DNA of 64,000 nucleotides from Microbacterium sp. SA39 (GCF_000967865.1 NZ_JXRU01000039.1:124001-188000); one strand, 5' to 3'; positions 15,913-25,193 are shown, counted from the stretch's first letter. Notes: a model not told the origin generated them from the letters alone. A program made the numbers and translations.

Positions 15913-17028
15913 GTGAGCACTCTGCCGTTCCCCGCCGCCGTGTACGCCGCCCGCCTCGACCGCGCTGTCGCCCTCGCCGCGGATGCCGGTCTCGACGCGA
16001 TCATCGTCGGTCCCGGGCCCGATCTGCAGTACCTCGTGGGCGTGGAGGGCGACACGATCGAGCGGCTCACCGCGCTGGTGCTCGGACCCGGCCTCGCGAC
16101 GACGGTCGTGGTGCCGCGCATGGAGCTCGCGAAGGTGCGGTCCACCGCGGTCGGTGAGCTGGGGCTCGCGGTGGCCGACTGGGTCGACGGTGACGCCCCC
16201 TACGCACTGGTGTCCGGCGCGGTCGGAACGGTCGCCCGTGTCGGCGTCTCGGACGCTCTCCCCGCCCTGCATGTCATACCGATCGGTGACCGCCTGGGTG
16301 TGACGCTCGAGCTCGCGACGCCGGTCCTGCGCGAGGGGCGCATGATCAAGGACGCCACGGAGATCGCCGAACTCCGTCGCGCGGGCGAAGCGATCGATCG
16401 CGTGCACCGTCGGGTGCCCGGGTGGCTGCGTGCCGGACGCACCGAGCGCGAGGTGGCCGACGACATCGCGGAAGCGATCGTCGCGGAGGGCCATCGTACG
16501 GTCGAGTTCGTCATCGTGGGCTCGGGCCCGAACGGGGCAGATCCTCATCACGAGGTGTCCGACCGCGTGATCGCGGAGGGCGACGTCGTGGTCGTCGACA
16601 TCGGCGGCGCCGTGCCCAGCGGATACAACTCCGACAGCACTCGCACGTATGTCGTCGGCACGCCTGAGCCCATCGCTGCCGAGCGGATCGAGGTGCTCGT
16701 GCGGGCACAGCAGGCAGCTGTCGACGCCGTGCGGCCGGGAGCATCGGCATCCGACGTGGACGCCGCGGCCCGCGGCGTGTTGTCGGGCGCGGGGCTGGGC
16801 GAGGCTTTCCTGCATCGCACCGGCCACGGCATCGGGGTGTCGGTGCACGAAGAGCCGTACATCGCTCCCGGCAACGACCTCGTGCTGCGCGAGGGCATGG
16901 CCTTCAGCATCGAACCCGGGATCTACTTCACGGCGGAGTGGGGTGCGCGCATCGAGGACATCGTCGTCGTGACTGCCGACGGCTGCGAGCGCCTGAACGT
17001 CGCGCCGCACGGACTCACCGCCGTCTGA
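15913..17028 (+). CDS. M24-family metallopeptidase (Xaa-Pro aminopeptidase type)
   Basis: A 371-residue cytoplasmic enzyme. The N-terminal creatinase-like domain (about 1-130) is followed by a pita-bread M24 domain with the dinuclear-metal ligands: VVDIGG and NSDSTRT (two Asp), HRTGHGIG (His), SIEPGIY and ARIEDI (two Glu). It is expected to remove the N-terminal residue before proline. The GTG at 15913 is chosen because TAGCGT sits 7 nt upstream and the protein then begins where family members do. Confidence 0.88.
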   Translation: MSTLPFPAAVYAARLDRAVALAADAGLDAIIVGPGPDLQYLVGVEGDTIERLTALVLGPGLATTVVVPRMELAKVRSTAVGELGLAVADWVDGDAPYALVSGAVGTVARVGVSDALPALHVIPIGDRLGVTLELATPVLREGRMIKDATEIAELRRAGEAIDRVHRRVPGWLRAGRTEREVADDIAEAIVAEGHRTVEFVIVGSGPNGADPHHEVSDRVIAEGDVVVVDIGGAVPSGYNSDSTRTYVVGTPEPIAAERIEVLVRAQQAAVDAVRPGASASDVDAAARGVLSGAGLGEAFLHRTGHGIGVSVHEEPYIAPGNDLVLREGMAFSIEPGIYFTAEWGARIEDIVVVTADGCERLNVAPHGLTAV

Positions 17029-17051
17029 ATATCGGTCTGACGATCCGCCCC

Positions 17052-17113
17052 TTTCGAATCGCGTGAATGGTCGATGATTCGGCCGACCACCGGCAAGTTG
17101 CGCGATTCGAAAA
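17052..17113. repeat. TTTCGAATCGCG inverted repeat, imperfect copy
   Basis: TTTCGAATCGCG at 17052-17063 pairs with CGCGATTCGAAA at 17102-17113 (12 bp perfect) between the convergent M24 and ilvD genes. The inner parts carry degenerate versions of the longer arms seen at 24661-24721. It could act as a bidirectional terminator. Confidence 0.75.
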
Positions 17114-17131
17114 CAGAAACGGCACCGCGAC

Positions 17132-19036
17132 TCAGACCAGCGCGGCCGCGCTCCGCAGCTCCTGCTCACGCAGCGCGCGCTCCACACGCTCGACATCGCG
17201 CACCGCACCGCGATCGGCGGAGGTCGCCATCGCCGCGTAGGACCGAAGTGCGAGAGACACAGGGCGGGTGCGGTCGACCGGACGGTACCCGGTGCCGTCG
17301 ACCAGGCGGGCACGACGTTCGTCAAGCTCCGTCTCGCTCACTCGCAGGCTCATCGCGCGCGAGGGGATGTCGATGTCGATGATGTCGCCGTCCTCCACCA
17401 GCGCGATCACTCCGCCCGCAGCCGCCTCCGGGGAGACGTGACCGATCGAGAGTCCGGAGGTGCCCCCCGAGAAGCGGCCGTCTGTGATCAGTGCGCAGAC
17501 CTTGCCGAGTCCGCGTCCCTTCAGGAACGAGGTCGGATGCAGCATCTCCTGCATCCCTGGTCCGCCCTTCGGACCCTCGTAGCGGATGACGACCACGTCG
17601 CCCGGCTGCACCTTCTTGCCGAGGATCTTCGCTACCGCCTCCTCCTGCGACTCGCAGACCACCGCCGGACCGGAGAAGACCAGGATCGACGGATCGACGC
17701 CGGCCGTCTTCACGACGGCCCCGTCGACCGCGAGGTTGCCGCGGAGCACCGCGAGACCGCCGTCGACCGAGTACGCGTGCTCGACATCGCGGATGCAGCC
17801 GGTCGCGGCATCCTCGTCGAGTGCGGCCCAGCGCTCGGACTGCGAGAACGCGCTTGAGGAGCGCACCCCGCCCGGGGCCGCGTACCAGAGGTCCTGCGCG
17901 GCATCCGTCGCCGAGCCGCCACGGATGTCCCAGTCGTCGAGCCACGCGGCGAACGACGCGGAATGGATCGTGCTGACGTTCTCGTTGAGCAGACCACCGC
18001 GGCGCAGCTCTCCGAGCACGGCGGGGATGCCGCCGGCGCGGTGCACGTCCTCCATGTAGTACATCCGGCCGTGGGCCGGGTTCGGCGCGATCTTCGCGAG
18101 ACACGGCACGCGACGGGAGACCGCGTCGATCTCGTCGAGTCCGAAATCGATGCCGGCCTCGTGCGCTGCGGCGAGCAGGTGCAGGATCGTGTTGGTCGAG
18201 CCGCCCATCGCGATGTCGAGGGCCATGGCGTTCTCGAACGCAGCGAAGCTCGCAACCTCGCGGGGGAGGACCGTCGCGTCGTCCTCGTCGTAGAAGCGGC
18301 GCGTGATCTCGACCGCGACCTCACCGGCTCTCTCGTACAGCGTGCGGCGTGCGGTGTGCGTCGCGAGCACCGAGCCGTTGCCGGGGAGCGCGAGCCCGAG
18401 GGCCTCGACGAGGCAGTTCATCGAGTTCGCCGTGAACATGCCCGAGCACGAGCCGCAGGTCGGGCACGCGTTCTCTTCGATGCGCTTCAGATCGGCATCC
18501 GAGACCGTGTCGTTCGCCGCCTCGGAGATCGCGTCGACCAGGTCGAGCGTGCGCACGGACCCGTCGACCAGCGTGGCGCGGCCGGCCTCCATCGGTCCGC
18601 CGGAGACGAACACGGTGGGGATGTTCAGGCGGAGGGCTGCCATCAGCATCCCGGGCGTGATCTTGTCGCAGTTCGAGATGCACACGAGCGCGTCGGCCTG
18701 ATGCGCGCCTGCCATGTACTCGACCGAGTCGGCGATCAGGTCGCGCGACGGCAGCGAGTACAGCATCCCGCCATGGCCCATCGCGATGCCGTCGTCGACC
18801 GCGATCGTGTTGAACTCGCGGGGGATGCCGCCGGCAGCCGAGATTGCATCGGAGACGATGCGGCCGACCGGCTGCAGGTGCGTGTGGCCGGGCACGAACT
18901 CGGTGAAGCTGTTCGCCACGGCGATCATCGGCTTGCCGAAGTCAGCGGCGTTCACGCCGGCGGCGCGGAAGAGGGCGCGGGCTCCGGCGGCGTTGCGGCC
19001 ATGCGTGACGGTGCGGGAGCGAAGAGGGGTGGGCAT
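17132..19036 (-). CDS. ilvD: Dihydroxy-acid dehydratase
   Basis: A 634-residue Fe-S enzyme that converts 2,3-dihydroxy-isovalerate and -methylvalerate to the 2-keto acids in valine and isoleucine synthesis. The cluster-binding cysteines are visible in [10 protein letters not shown] and [12 protein letters not shown], and TDGRFSGG marks the C-terminal domain. It is longer than most family members (about 560-615) because of a C-terminal extension ([10 protein letters not shown] onward). It is divergent from the MmyB-type regulator; no other ilv gene is nearby and no T-box is seen. Confidence 0.95.
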   Translation of the reverse strand: MPTPLRSRTVTHGRNAAGARALFRAAGVNAADFGKPMIAVANSFTEFVPGHTHLQPVGRIVSDAISAAGGIPREFNTIAVDDGIAMGHGGMLYSLPSRDLIADSVEYMAGAHQADALVCISNCDKITPGMLMAALRLNIPTVFVSGGPMEAGRATLVDGSVRTLDLVDAISEAANDTVSDADLKRIEENACPTCGSCSGMFTANSMNCLVEALGLALPGNGSVLATHTARRTLYERAGEVAVEITRRFYDEDDATVLPREVASFAAFENAMALDIAMGGSTNTILHLLAAAHEAGIDFGLDEIDAVSRRVPCLAKIAPNPAHGRMYYMEDVHRAGGIPAVLGELRRGGLLNENVSTIHSASFAAWLDDWDIRGGSATDAAQDLWYAAPGGVRSSSAFSQSERWAALDEDAATGCIRDVEHAYSVDGGLAVLRGNLAVDGAVVKTAGVDPSILVFSGPAVVCESQEEAVAKILGKKVQPGDVVVIRYEGPKGGPGMQEMLHPTSFLKGRGLGKVCALITDGRFSGGTSGLSIGHVSPEAAAGGVIALVEDGDIIDIDIPSRAMSLRVSETELDERRARLVDGTGYRPVDRTRPVSLALRSYAAMATSADRGAVRDVERVERALREQELRSAAALV

Positions 19037-19088
19037 GATTCCACTCTGGATGCCGGCGCCCGCGCCGGGAAGACGGCGCTGACACTAG

Positions 19089-19106
19089 TAGTGAGAGCAC
19101 TAGGTT
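19089..19106 (+). promoter_or_regulatory. Leaderless promoter with small palindrome before the MmyB-type regulator
   Basis: TAGGTT (19101-19106) ends 6 nt before the ATG at 19113. It overlaps an inverted repeat TAGTG-AGAG-CACTA (19089-19102), a possible operator shared with the divergent ilvD gene. Confidence 0.5.
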
Positions 19107-19112
19107 TGTCGC

Positions 19113-19943
19113 ATGGCCATCGATGAGGAGCAGCGCAAGGAGCTCGGCGCCTTCCTGCGCGCTCGGCGTGAACAGCTCGACCGCGGCGCCTACGGTCTTC
19201 CGTCCGCGGGCCGAGGCCGCACGGTCGGCCTGCGCCGCGAGGAGATCTCGTACCTCTCGGGTGTGAGCGTCACCTGGTACACGTGGCTCGAGCAGGGCCG
19301 CGACATCAACCCCTCGCGCCAGGTGCTCGACGCCGTCGCCACGGCGCTGCACCTGAGCGTGGCCGAGCACGACTACGTGCTGCGATTGGCCGGCTTCACC
19401 CCGACGAGACCGGGTTCCGGCGAGGCTGTCGAGACCGCACCCGCGCACGTGCAGCGGTTCCTCGATGCCCTCGAAGAGCATCCGGCGTATGCGCTCGCGC
19501 CCGACTGGGGAGTCGCCGGCTGGAACAACGCCTATGAAGCGCTGTATCCGAACGTCGCGACCACCCCGCCCGAGAAGCGCAACCTGCTGTGGCTCATCTT
19601 CACCGATCCGGCCGTGCGCGAGCTGCTCGACGACTGGGACGACACCAGCCGCCGCTTCCTCGCCGAGTTCCGGGCCGAGGCCGGTCCGCGGCTCGGCGAT
19701 CCGCGGTATCGCGACCTCGTCGGGCGGCTGATGGATGCGAGCCCTGAGTTCCGCGAGCGGTGGGAGAGCCACGACGTTCGCGGGTTCGAGTCGCGCGAGC
19801 GCGTGTTCCAGCATCCGACGCTCGGGCGTCTCGTCTTCGAGCACCATCAGCTGCGACCGTCCGACCAGACCGACATCCAGCTCGTCGTGTACACGCCGGC
19901 TGATGCCGCGGCCCGTGCGCGATTCTCCCGACGCCGCGAGTGA
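19113..19943 (+). CDS. XRE-family regulator with MmyB-like ligand-binding domain
   Basis: A 276-residue transcription factor. The N-terminal HTH (about 10-85) has the family segment GLRREEISYLSGVSVTWYTW with LEQGRDINPS following. The rest (about 105-270) is the MmyB-like PAS-type domain thought to bind a fatty-acid-like ligand (PDWGVAGWNNAYEAL, FRAEAGPRLGDPRYRDLVGRL). Such genes usually sit beside the enzyme they control; here the divergent neighbour is ilvD and the next + gene is a GNAT. Autoregulation through the palindrome at 19089 is plausible. Confidence 0.9.
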   Translation: MAIDEEQRKELGAFLRARREQLDRGAYGLPSAGRGRTVGLRREEISYLSGVSVTWYTWLEQGRDINPSRQVLDAVATALHLSVAEHDYVLRLAGFTPTRPGSGEAVETAPAHVQRFLDALEEHPAYALAPDWGVAGWNNAYEALYPNVATTPPEKRNLLWLIFTDPAVRELLDDWDDTSRRFLAEFRAEAGPRLGDPRYRDLVGRLMDASPEFRERWESHDVRGFESRERVFQHPTLGRLVFEHHQLRPSDQTDIQLVVYTPADAAARARFSRRRE

Positions 19944-19969
19944 CGACGCCGCATGCCCAGATGGCCGAA

Positions 19970-19975
19970 TAGGCT
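19970..19975 (+). promoter_or_regulatory. Leaderless -10 element of the GNAT gene
   Basis: TAGGCT, 6 nt, then ATG at 19982. Confidence 0.6.
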
Positions 19976-19981
19976 GACGGA

Positions 19982-20425
19982 ATGCCGCAGATCACACCAT
20001 TGACTGGCGACGATCACGACGAGTGGCTCGCCCTCTGGCACGGTTATCTCGAGTTCTACGAAGCGCGTCTCGATGCGGCCACGACGTCGGCGACCTTCGA
20101 GCGACTCCTCGACGACGAAGACCTTCACGGCGCCCTTCTCCGCGACGACGCGGGTGTCGCCCTCGGTCTGGTCCACTGGTTGACCCACCCCGCGACCTGG
20201 TCCACCGACGACGACTGCTACCTCGAAGACCTCTTCGTCGCCCCGGCAGGCCGTGGCCGCGGAGCCGGCAGGACCTTGATCGAGCACGTCCGCGCCTGGG
20301 CGTCATCTCGCGGGTGCGCCAAGGTCTACTGGCTCACCGCGGAGAGCAACGCCACGGCTCGAGCACTCTACGATCGAGTCGCGGCACGGTCCGGCATGAT
20401 CCACTACCAGATACCCCTCGGCTGA
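19982..20425 (+). CDS. GNAT-family N-acetyltransferase
   Basis: A 147-residue acetyl-CoA-dependent acetyltransferase. The pyrophosphate loop (GRGRGAGRTLIEHV, about residues 91-104) follows the EDLFV strand, and the C-terminal end has the usual Asn-x-xAr-xLYD stretch (SNATARALYDRV). Substrate unknown. TAGGCT 6 nt before the ATG marks a likely leaderless start. Confidence 0.88.
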   Translation: MPQITPLTGDDHDEWLALWHGYLEFYEARLDAATTSATFERLLDDEDLHGALLRDDAGVALGLVHWLTHPATWSTDDDCYLEDLFVAPAGRGRGAGRTLIEHVRAWASSRGCAKVYWLTAESNATARALYDRVAARSGMIHYQIPLG

Positions 20426-20440
20426 CGCGGCGGAGAACTG

Positions 20441-20884
20441 ATGAACGCACGGATGCGAGCGATCGTGGGGGCGATCTCCCTGTCGATCGTCCTGTCCGGA
20501 TGCGCCGGAGTGCCCTCGATCGGCGTCGCCGATGAGCGGACCGGCGGCGTTCCCGAGAGCTTCGAATCCGCCACCGCCGGGAACGACGAACCCGGATTCC
20601 TCGAGGGGCCCATCGTCCTCGCGTATGCGGACGGCGGCGTCGACGTGATCACCTGGGGGAGCGGGAGCTGTCCGCCCAGAGCGACATCGGCGGCCAAGGA
20701 GGGCACGGAGTTCGTCGTGTCGTTCGAGCATGATGCACAGGGCGCGTGCACGGCGGACATGGCGCCCACGACGCACTCGTTCACGGCGTCGAGCGTCGGC
20801 TCGGCCGTTCCCGAGGTGGCGCGGATCAGCTTCCCCGCGTACGACGAGGAGCACGTCGTCGACGTGATCGCGGTCGAGGACTGA
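20441..20884 (+). CDS. Putative lipoprotein of unknown function
   Basis: A 147-residue secreted protein with an N-terminal signal peptide ending in the lipobox LSGC (Cys21). The mature part is small, with two more Cys that may form a disulfide, and no recognised domain. It starts 15 nt after the GNAT stop behind GGAGA, so the two genes may be co-transcribed. Confidence 0.75.
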   Translation: MNARMRAIVGAISLSIVLSGCAGVPSIGVADERTGGVPESFESATAGNDEPGFLEGPIVLAYADGGVDVITWGSGSCPPRATSAAKEGTEFVVSFEHDAQGACTADMAPTTHSFTASSVGSAVPEVARISFPAYDEEHVVDVIAVED

Positions 20885-20946
20885 TCCCGCGGCAGACGCT
20901 CGTCAAGGCCCTCGCTGGGCCGAGAGCCACCGCGCAGACTGATCCC

Positions 20947-21423
20947 ATGACGGAGCACACGCCCGGCGGCCACCACATCGTCGTCGACGGACGACGCTGG
21001 CGCGCGACGGATCCATCGATCCCCGACACGTTCCGTCAGGAACTCGTCGACGAGCTCATGGCCGCGCGCAGGGCCGTGAAGACTGCCGAGACTGACGCTC
21101 GGCGCCGTGTGCATGACGCGAAGACCGCCCTCGGCGAGCGCGGAGAGCCGTGGTGGGACGAGTCGACGGATGCCGGGTTCGCAGACCGCGCCGCGGCGAC
21201 GATGCGCGCACTCACCCGGAAGCGGGACCCGTCGTCGATCTGTCCGAGTGACGTCGCCCGGACGATCGGAGGCGACTCGTGGCGCTCGCGCATGGACGAC
21301 GTCCGGCGGGTAGCCGCCGAACTCGCCGAGAAGCGCGAGATCGTGGTGACACAGAAGGGCGAGCCGGTGCGGATCGAAGACGCGCGCGGGCCGGTGCGGA
21401 TCATCCGCGGTCCCGCGCTGTGA
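20947..21423 (+). CDS. DUF3253 domain protein
   Basis: A 158-residue hypothetical protein. The N-terminal part (HHIVVDGRRWRATDPSIPD, about 8-27) resembles the short domain often joined to DUF3253; a helical, charged middle follows, and the DUF3253 domain (about 75-158; PSSICPSDVARTIGG, then EKREIVVTQKGEPV) has a winged-helix look. CAGACT 6 nt before the ATG could be a weak leaderless -10. Function unknown. Confidence 0.75.
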   Translation: MTEHTPGGHHIVVDGRRWRATDPSIPDTFRQELVDELMAARRAVKTAETDARRRVHDAKTALGERGEPWWDESTDAGFADRAAATMRALTRKRDPSSICPSDVARTIGGDSWRSRMDDVRRVAAELAEKREIVVTQKGEPVRIEDARGPVRIIRGPAL

Positions 21424-21428
21424 AACTG

Positions 21429-21501
21429 TGGAGCCTAGGAGATTCGAACTCCTGACATCCTGCTTGCAAAGCAGGCGCTCTACCAACTGAGCTAAGGCCC
21501 C
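21429..21501 (-). tRNA. tRNA-Ala (TGC)
   Basis: A 73-nt cloverleaf on the minus strand: acceptor GGGGCCT/AGGCTCC with one G-T pair, D arm TAGCTCAGTTGG, anticodon loop CTTTGCAAG with anticodon TGC, T arm GGAGTTCGAATCTCC. CCA is not encoded. It follows tRNA-Ile by 27 nt, as in the gyrA-linked ileT-alaT pair of other actinobacteria. Confidence 0.95.
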
Positions 21502-21528
21502 GTGAAGGGATATTTTGAATTGAAAGTG

Positions 21529-21602
21529 TGGGGCCACCAGGACTTGAACCTGGGACCTCTTCATTATCAGTGAAGCGCTCTAACCACCTGAGCTATGGCC
21601 CC
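21529..21602 (-). tRNA. tRNA-Ile (GAT)
   Basis: A 74-nt cloverleaf on the minus strand: acceptor GGGGCCA/TGGCCCC, anticodon loop ACTGATAAT with anticodon GAT, T arm CCAGGTTCAAGTCCTGG. CCA is not encoded. Confidence 0.95.
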
Positions 21603-21686
21603 GTCAACCTCCAAGACTTTACCGGAGAACGGCGGAAAATCCGAATCGAGCGCGAGGCCCTCGCGAGGCCCCGCGCTCGACGGCGA

Positions 21687-22634
21687 TCAGTTGCCGGGGC
21701 GGATCGTCACGCTTCCGGCCGACAGCGTCACGTCGATCGCCCGCTGCCCGCTCCCGGACTGCTCGATCTTCGCGTCCAGAGATCCGGCGCTGACGTCCTG
21801 CGTGATCGCGTACGACACGTCGGGCACGGTCAGATCGACCGATCCTGCGCTCACGTCGATGGTCGTCTGCGAAGGCGGAGTTCCGGTCAGTTCCACGTCG
21901 AGGTTGCCGGCGGAGACCCCGAGGACCGCGTCCTCCACCCCGTCGAGCAGGATGTCGGCGCGCCCGGCGCTCATGTCGACGTCGAGGCTCGTGGCCGAAC
22001 CCTCGACATTCACCTCTCCAGCGCTGACATCGATGCCGAGGTGCGAGAACGTTCCCTCCACATCGAGGCTTCCGGCGTCGAGCGTCAGGTCTCCCTCGAG
22101 CCCGCCGTCGTCGAGGCTCTCCGGGAGCGTCAGCACCGCGAGCTCGTCATCTCCGAACCAGTTGCTGAACCACCAGCCCCAGCGGGACTCCGGGCTGCGG
22201 ACGATCAGCTCGCCGCCGTCGCGCTCGAAGGTCCACGACGGGCCTCGGCCGTTCGTGATCGAGAGCTCCGCCTCGTCGACGTCGCCGAACTCGATCTGCA
22301 TGTTGCTGCCGTCCACATCGAGGTCGAGACCGTCGATCCCCTCGACCCCCACCGTCTGCACGGAGTCGGGGAGGCTCGAGCTCCACAGGTCGCCGGATGC
22401 GGCGACGGCGGCGGTTCCGCCCGAGCCCAGGAGGGCCAGCCCGCCGAAGATCGCGATCCCGACGGTGATCGCTGTCCGACCGGACCCGTTGGACGCGGCC
22501 TCCGGGCGGGGTGCCTCGGCCTGCGGCGCGGAGCCGAGATCCGAGGGCGGGGGAGTCGGTCCCTGTGGCGCGGATGCCGGCTGGGGAGTGAGCGGGGTGT
22601 GCCCGCCCGTGAGGTCGTTCTGTTCGTTCGTCAT
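21687..22634 (-). CDS. DUF4097 (adhesin-like beta-helix) membrane protein
   Basis: A 315-residue protein with a Pro-rich cytoplasmic N-terminus (about 1-50), a transmembrane helix (about 54-80) and an outer domain made of repeats of the type DVSAGSLDV (about 190-315). This DUF4097 pattern folds as a beta-helix. It overlaps the response-regulator stop by 4 nt, so it is part of a three-gene unit with the kinase and may be an envelope-stress sensor or output. Function unproven. Confidence 0.8.
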   Translation of the reverse strand: MTNEQNDLTGGHTPLTPQPASAPQGPTPPPSDLGSAPQAEAPRPEAASNGSGRTAITVGIAIFGGLALLGSGGTAAVAASGDLWSSSLPDSVQTVGVEGIDGLDLDVDGSNMQIEFGDVDEAELSITNGRGPSWTFERDGGELIVRSPESRWGWWFSNWFGDDELAVLTLPESLDDGGLEGDLTLDAGSLDVEGTFSHLGIDVSAGEVNVEGSATSLDVDMSAGRADILLDGVEDAVLGVSAGNLDVELTGTPPSQTTIDVSAGSVDLTVPDVSYAITQDVSAGSLDAKIEQSGSGQRAIDVTLSAGSVTIRPGN

Positions 22635-23320
22635 CGTGCCATTCCTGTCGGGCCGGCCGGGGGCACGGGGCCGCCGGTGTTCTCGATGTGCGCGAGGGCG
22701 GCGAGTACGCGACGGTTTCCCGATTCGCCTTGCTCGAAGCCCAGCTTCTGGAAGATGGAGGTGATGTGCTTCTCGACACTCGCCTCCGAGAGGAAGAGGA
22801 GTCCGGCGATCGCCTGGTTGGACTTCCCCTCCGCGATCAGTGCGAGCACGGTGCGCTCGCGCTCGGTGAGCCGAAGCATCCGATCGTCGCGGTTCCGCCG
22901 CGTGAGCAGCTGGGCCACGACCTCCGGATCGAGCACGGTGGCTCCCTCCGAGATGCGCTGCACCGATTGCAGGAACTCGGCCACATCGGCCACACGGTCT
23001 TTGAGCAGGTAGCCGAGTGGTCCGCCCTGAGCCGCGATGAGATCGGACGCGTAGCGTTCCTCGACGTACTGCGAGAGCACGAGGATCGCGAGGGACGGAT
23101 GCGTCTTGCGCAGTCCGAGCGCCGCGCGGATCCCCTCGTCGGTGAATGTCGGCGGGAGCCGGACGTCGAGGATGCAGAGCTCCGGATCCGTCGTCGCGAC
23201 GGCCTCATCGAGCCCGGAGGTGTCGGGCAGGGCGGCGACCACGCTGTGGCCGGCATCCTCCAGCAGCCGCACGAGACCTTCGCGCAGCAGGACGGAGTCC
23301 TCGCAGATCAGGATGCGCAT
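22631..23320 (-). CDS. LuxR/NarL-type response regulator
   Basis: A 229-residue two-component regulator. The receiver domain (about 1-120) has the acidic pair near ICEDS, the phospho-acceptor Asp in LCILDVRLPP, and the conserved LKD after LGY. The C-terminal LuxR-type HTH (about 150-210) shows LTERERTVLALIAEGKSNQA and LFLSEASVEKHI. It overlaps the kinase gene by 13 nt and the DUF4097 gene by 4 nt. Confidence 0.92.
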   Translation of the reverse strand: MRILICEDSVLLREGLVRLLEDAGHSVVAALPDTSGLDEAVATTDPELCILDVRLPPTFTDEGIRAALGLRKTHPSLAILVLSQYVEERYASDLIAAQGGPLGYLLKDRVADVAEFLQSVQRISEGATVLDPEVVAQLLTRRNRDDRMLRLTERERTVLALIAEGKSNQAIAGLLFLSEASVEKHITSIFQKLGFEQGESGNRRVLAALAHIENTGGPVPPAGPTGMAR

Positions 23321-24576
23321 GGCACGTTCACCTCGAGCGAGGTCGGGCCGCCGTGCGGACTCTCGAGGCGGAACGTCCCTCCCGCAGCGAGGATCCGGTT
23401 CGCGATGCCGTCGAGACCGCCGCCGGGCTGCACCTGCGCGCCGCCCATGCCGTTGTCTTCGACGCGTGCCCAGAGAGTGTTGCCCTCGCGCAGTCGCACG
23501 GTGACCCGCGCTTCGCTGGCCCTCGAGTGCTTCGCCGCGTTGGTGAGCGACTCGGCGATCGAGAAGTACACGGCGGCTTCGGCTTCACGGCTGCACCGTC
23601 CGTCCATCCGCACGTCGAGAACCACGGGGATGTGCGACCGTCCCGCCAGGGCGGAGAGCGCCGCATCCAGTCCGCGGTCATCGAGCACCGAGGCGTGGAT
23701 GCCGCGGGCGAGCTGCCGCAGTTCGGTGATCGCTGCCTTGGTGGAGGTGTGCGCCTCGGCGATCAGCTCTTTCGCGGCATCCGGATCGTTGTCGATCTTC
23801 TGCTGCGCGAGGCCCAGCGTCATCCCGACCGAGACCAGTCGCGGCTGGACGCCGTCGTGAAGATCGCGTTCGATGCGAGTGCGCTCGACGTCGGCCGCAC
23901 GCACGGCGCCTTCCCGCTGCGCGGTCGTCGTGCGGACGCGCTCGGTGAGCTCCGTCTCGCGACTGCGGATCACGATGGCGAGAGAGAGTGTGCGGTGCAG
24001 CAGCGCGAGTCCGAGGATGCCGGCTGCGGATGCCACGATGCCGAGGATGCCGACCAGCGGCGCCCACTCGACCGCGATCCCACCTCCGCCGAACGGCCCG
24101 ATGACCGATCCGGCATCCGTGAGGGGAGCGAAGGAGATGAAGATCGACCAGACCAGGGCCCAGAAGAGGCGGAGCACGATGAATCCGAGGATCGCCGCGA
24201 TGGCGAAGTTCGCCACAGCGCGCCACATGCGTCCGTCGACGGCCTGTCGGCCGACTGAGCGCAGCCACCCGCCGAAGCCGGGACGGTCGCGCTGACGCAG
24301 ACGGAGCGGTGCGATCGGCGAGTCGTAGAGCGCGCCGACGCGGGCGATCTCGAACCAGCCGAGGCCGAACAGCGCGTAGACGAGTCCGACCAGCAGCACC
24401 AGACCGATGCCGAAGGCGAAGAGCAGGCCGAGGCCGGTGCCGAGGACGCCGGCGAGCATCGTGAAGATGACGCCGCCGATGACCCCGACGGCCGCCAGGT
24501 GGAGGATCGTGAGGAAGATGCGCCGCGGCGGCTTCACAGCCGTCGCCTGCGGCGGAGGCGCAGTGTGTGTCGTCAT
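23308..24576 (-). CDS. Sensor histidine kinase (HisKA_3 type)
   Basis: A 422-residue membrane kinase. Several transmembrane helices occupy about 25-210. The dimerisation region has the phospho-accepting His in IERDLHDGVQPRLV, and the ATP-binding domain has the N box (SIAESLTNAAKHS) and G box (VEDNGMGG). The start at 24576 is supported by TACCTT 6 nt upstream. It pairs with the overlapping response regulator. The signal is unknown; the DUF4097 partner suggests the cell envelope. Confidence 0.9.
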   Translation of the reverse strand: MTTHTAPPPQATAVKPPRRIFLTILHLAAVGVIGGVIFTMLAGVLGTGLGLLFAFGIGLVLLVGLVYALFGLGWFEIARVGALYDSPIAPLRLRQRDRPGFGGWLRSVGRQAVDGRMWRAVANFAIAAILGFIVLRLFWALVWSIFISFAPLTDAGSVIGPFGGGGIAVEWAPLVGILGIVASAAGILGLALLHRTLSLAIVIRSRETELTERVRTTTAQREGAVRAADVERTRIERDLHDGVQPRLVSVGMTLGLAQQKIDNDPDAAKELIAEAHTSTKAAITELRQLARGIHASVLDDRGLDAALSALAGRSHIPVVLDVRMDGRCSREAEAAVYFSIAESLTNAAKHSRASEARVTVRLREGNTLWARVEDNGMGGAQVQPGGGLDGIANRILAAGGTFRLESPHGGPTSLEVNVPCAS

Positions 24577-24582
24577 GGTTCC

Positions 24583-24588
24583 AAGGTA
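24583..24588 (-). promoter_or_regulatory. Leaderless -10 element of the histidine kinase gene
   Basis: TACCTT on the minus strand, 6 nt, then the ATG at 24576. Confidence 0.55.
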
Positions 24589-24660
24589 GGCGCGCGTCGT
24601 TCGCGCCGACACCGAGGCATCCGGACTCCTGCGTTCGGGTTTTCCGTAGACCGGAGTGGT

Positions 24661-24721
24661 TTTCGAATCGCGCAACTGGTCGATTTGAGGGCCGCGGATC
24701 GACCAGTTGCGCGATTCGAAA
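24661..24721. repeat. Perfect 24-bp inverted repeat, TTTCGAATCGCG family
   Basis: Bases 24661-24684 (TTTCGAATCGCGCAACTGGT and CGAT) are the exact reverse complement of 24698-24721, with a 13-nt GC-rich spacer. It lies between the DUF3566 terminator and the histidine kinase promoter. A shorter relative is at 17052-17113. Confidence 0.9.
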
Positions 24722-24739
24722 GCGGAGCGGAGGGGTCCA

Positions 24740-24776
24740 GAACGCAGAAGAGGCGGATGCCGAAGCATCCGCCTCT
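24740..24776 (-). terminator. Terminator of the gyrB-gyrA-DUF3566 unit
   Basis: A perfect 12-bp stem (24749-24760 with 24765-24776) closed by a TTCG tetraloop on the minus strand, followed by TTCTGCGTTC. It begins 13 nt after the DUF3566 stop. Confidence 0.8.
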
Positions 24777-24788
24777 CGAGAACTCAGG

Positions 24789-25193
24789 TCAGTTCGACAT
24801 GAAGCCGACGAGCAGTCCGCCGGTCACCTTCACGGCGAGGTTGTAGATACCGGCGATCACGGCGCCGAGCACGGTGAAGACGATGAGGTTCAGGATCGCC
24901 ACGACCGCGGCGAAGGCCATCACCTGCGGCAGACCCACGACCTCGGACAGCGGGATCGCCCCGTCAGTGAAGCTGCGCACGAACTCATCGGCCGTGGCCA
25001 TGATGCCGGTCGCCTGCAGCACCAGGAAGATGAGGAAGAACGACACCATCGTGACGACCGCGAGGGCGACCGCTCCGAGGAACGACAGCTTCACGGCCGA
25101 CCAGAAGTCGACGTACACCAGCCGCAGCCGGACCTGCTTGCCGCCGGTCTTGCGTGTGGATTTCTTCGCCAGCTTGTCGGCTACCGTACTCAT
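24789..25193 (-). CDS. DUF3566 membrane protein
   Basis: A 134-residue protein with a basic cytoplasmic N-terminus and two transmembrane regions (about 35-62 and 90-122) plus a C-terminal amphipathic end. DUF3566 genes follow gyrA in most actinobacteria. Its start overlaps the gyrA stop by 4 nt and a strong hairpin terminator follows. Function unknown. Confidence 0.9.
   Translation of the reverse strand: MSTVADKLAKKSTRKTGGKQVRLRLVYVDFWSAVKLSFLGAVALAVVTMVSFFLIFLVLQATGIMATADEFVRSFTDGAIPLSEVVGLPQVMAFAAVVAILNLIVFTVLGAVIAGIYNLAVKVTGGLLVGFMSN

Noticed and set aside
19037..19112. T-box or attenuator before ilvD
   Set aside because: Only 76 nt separate ilvD from the divergent gene and the ilvD start itself looks leaderless; no leader peptide or antiterminator is seen.
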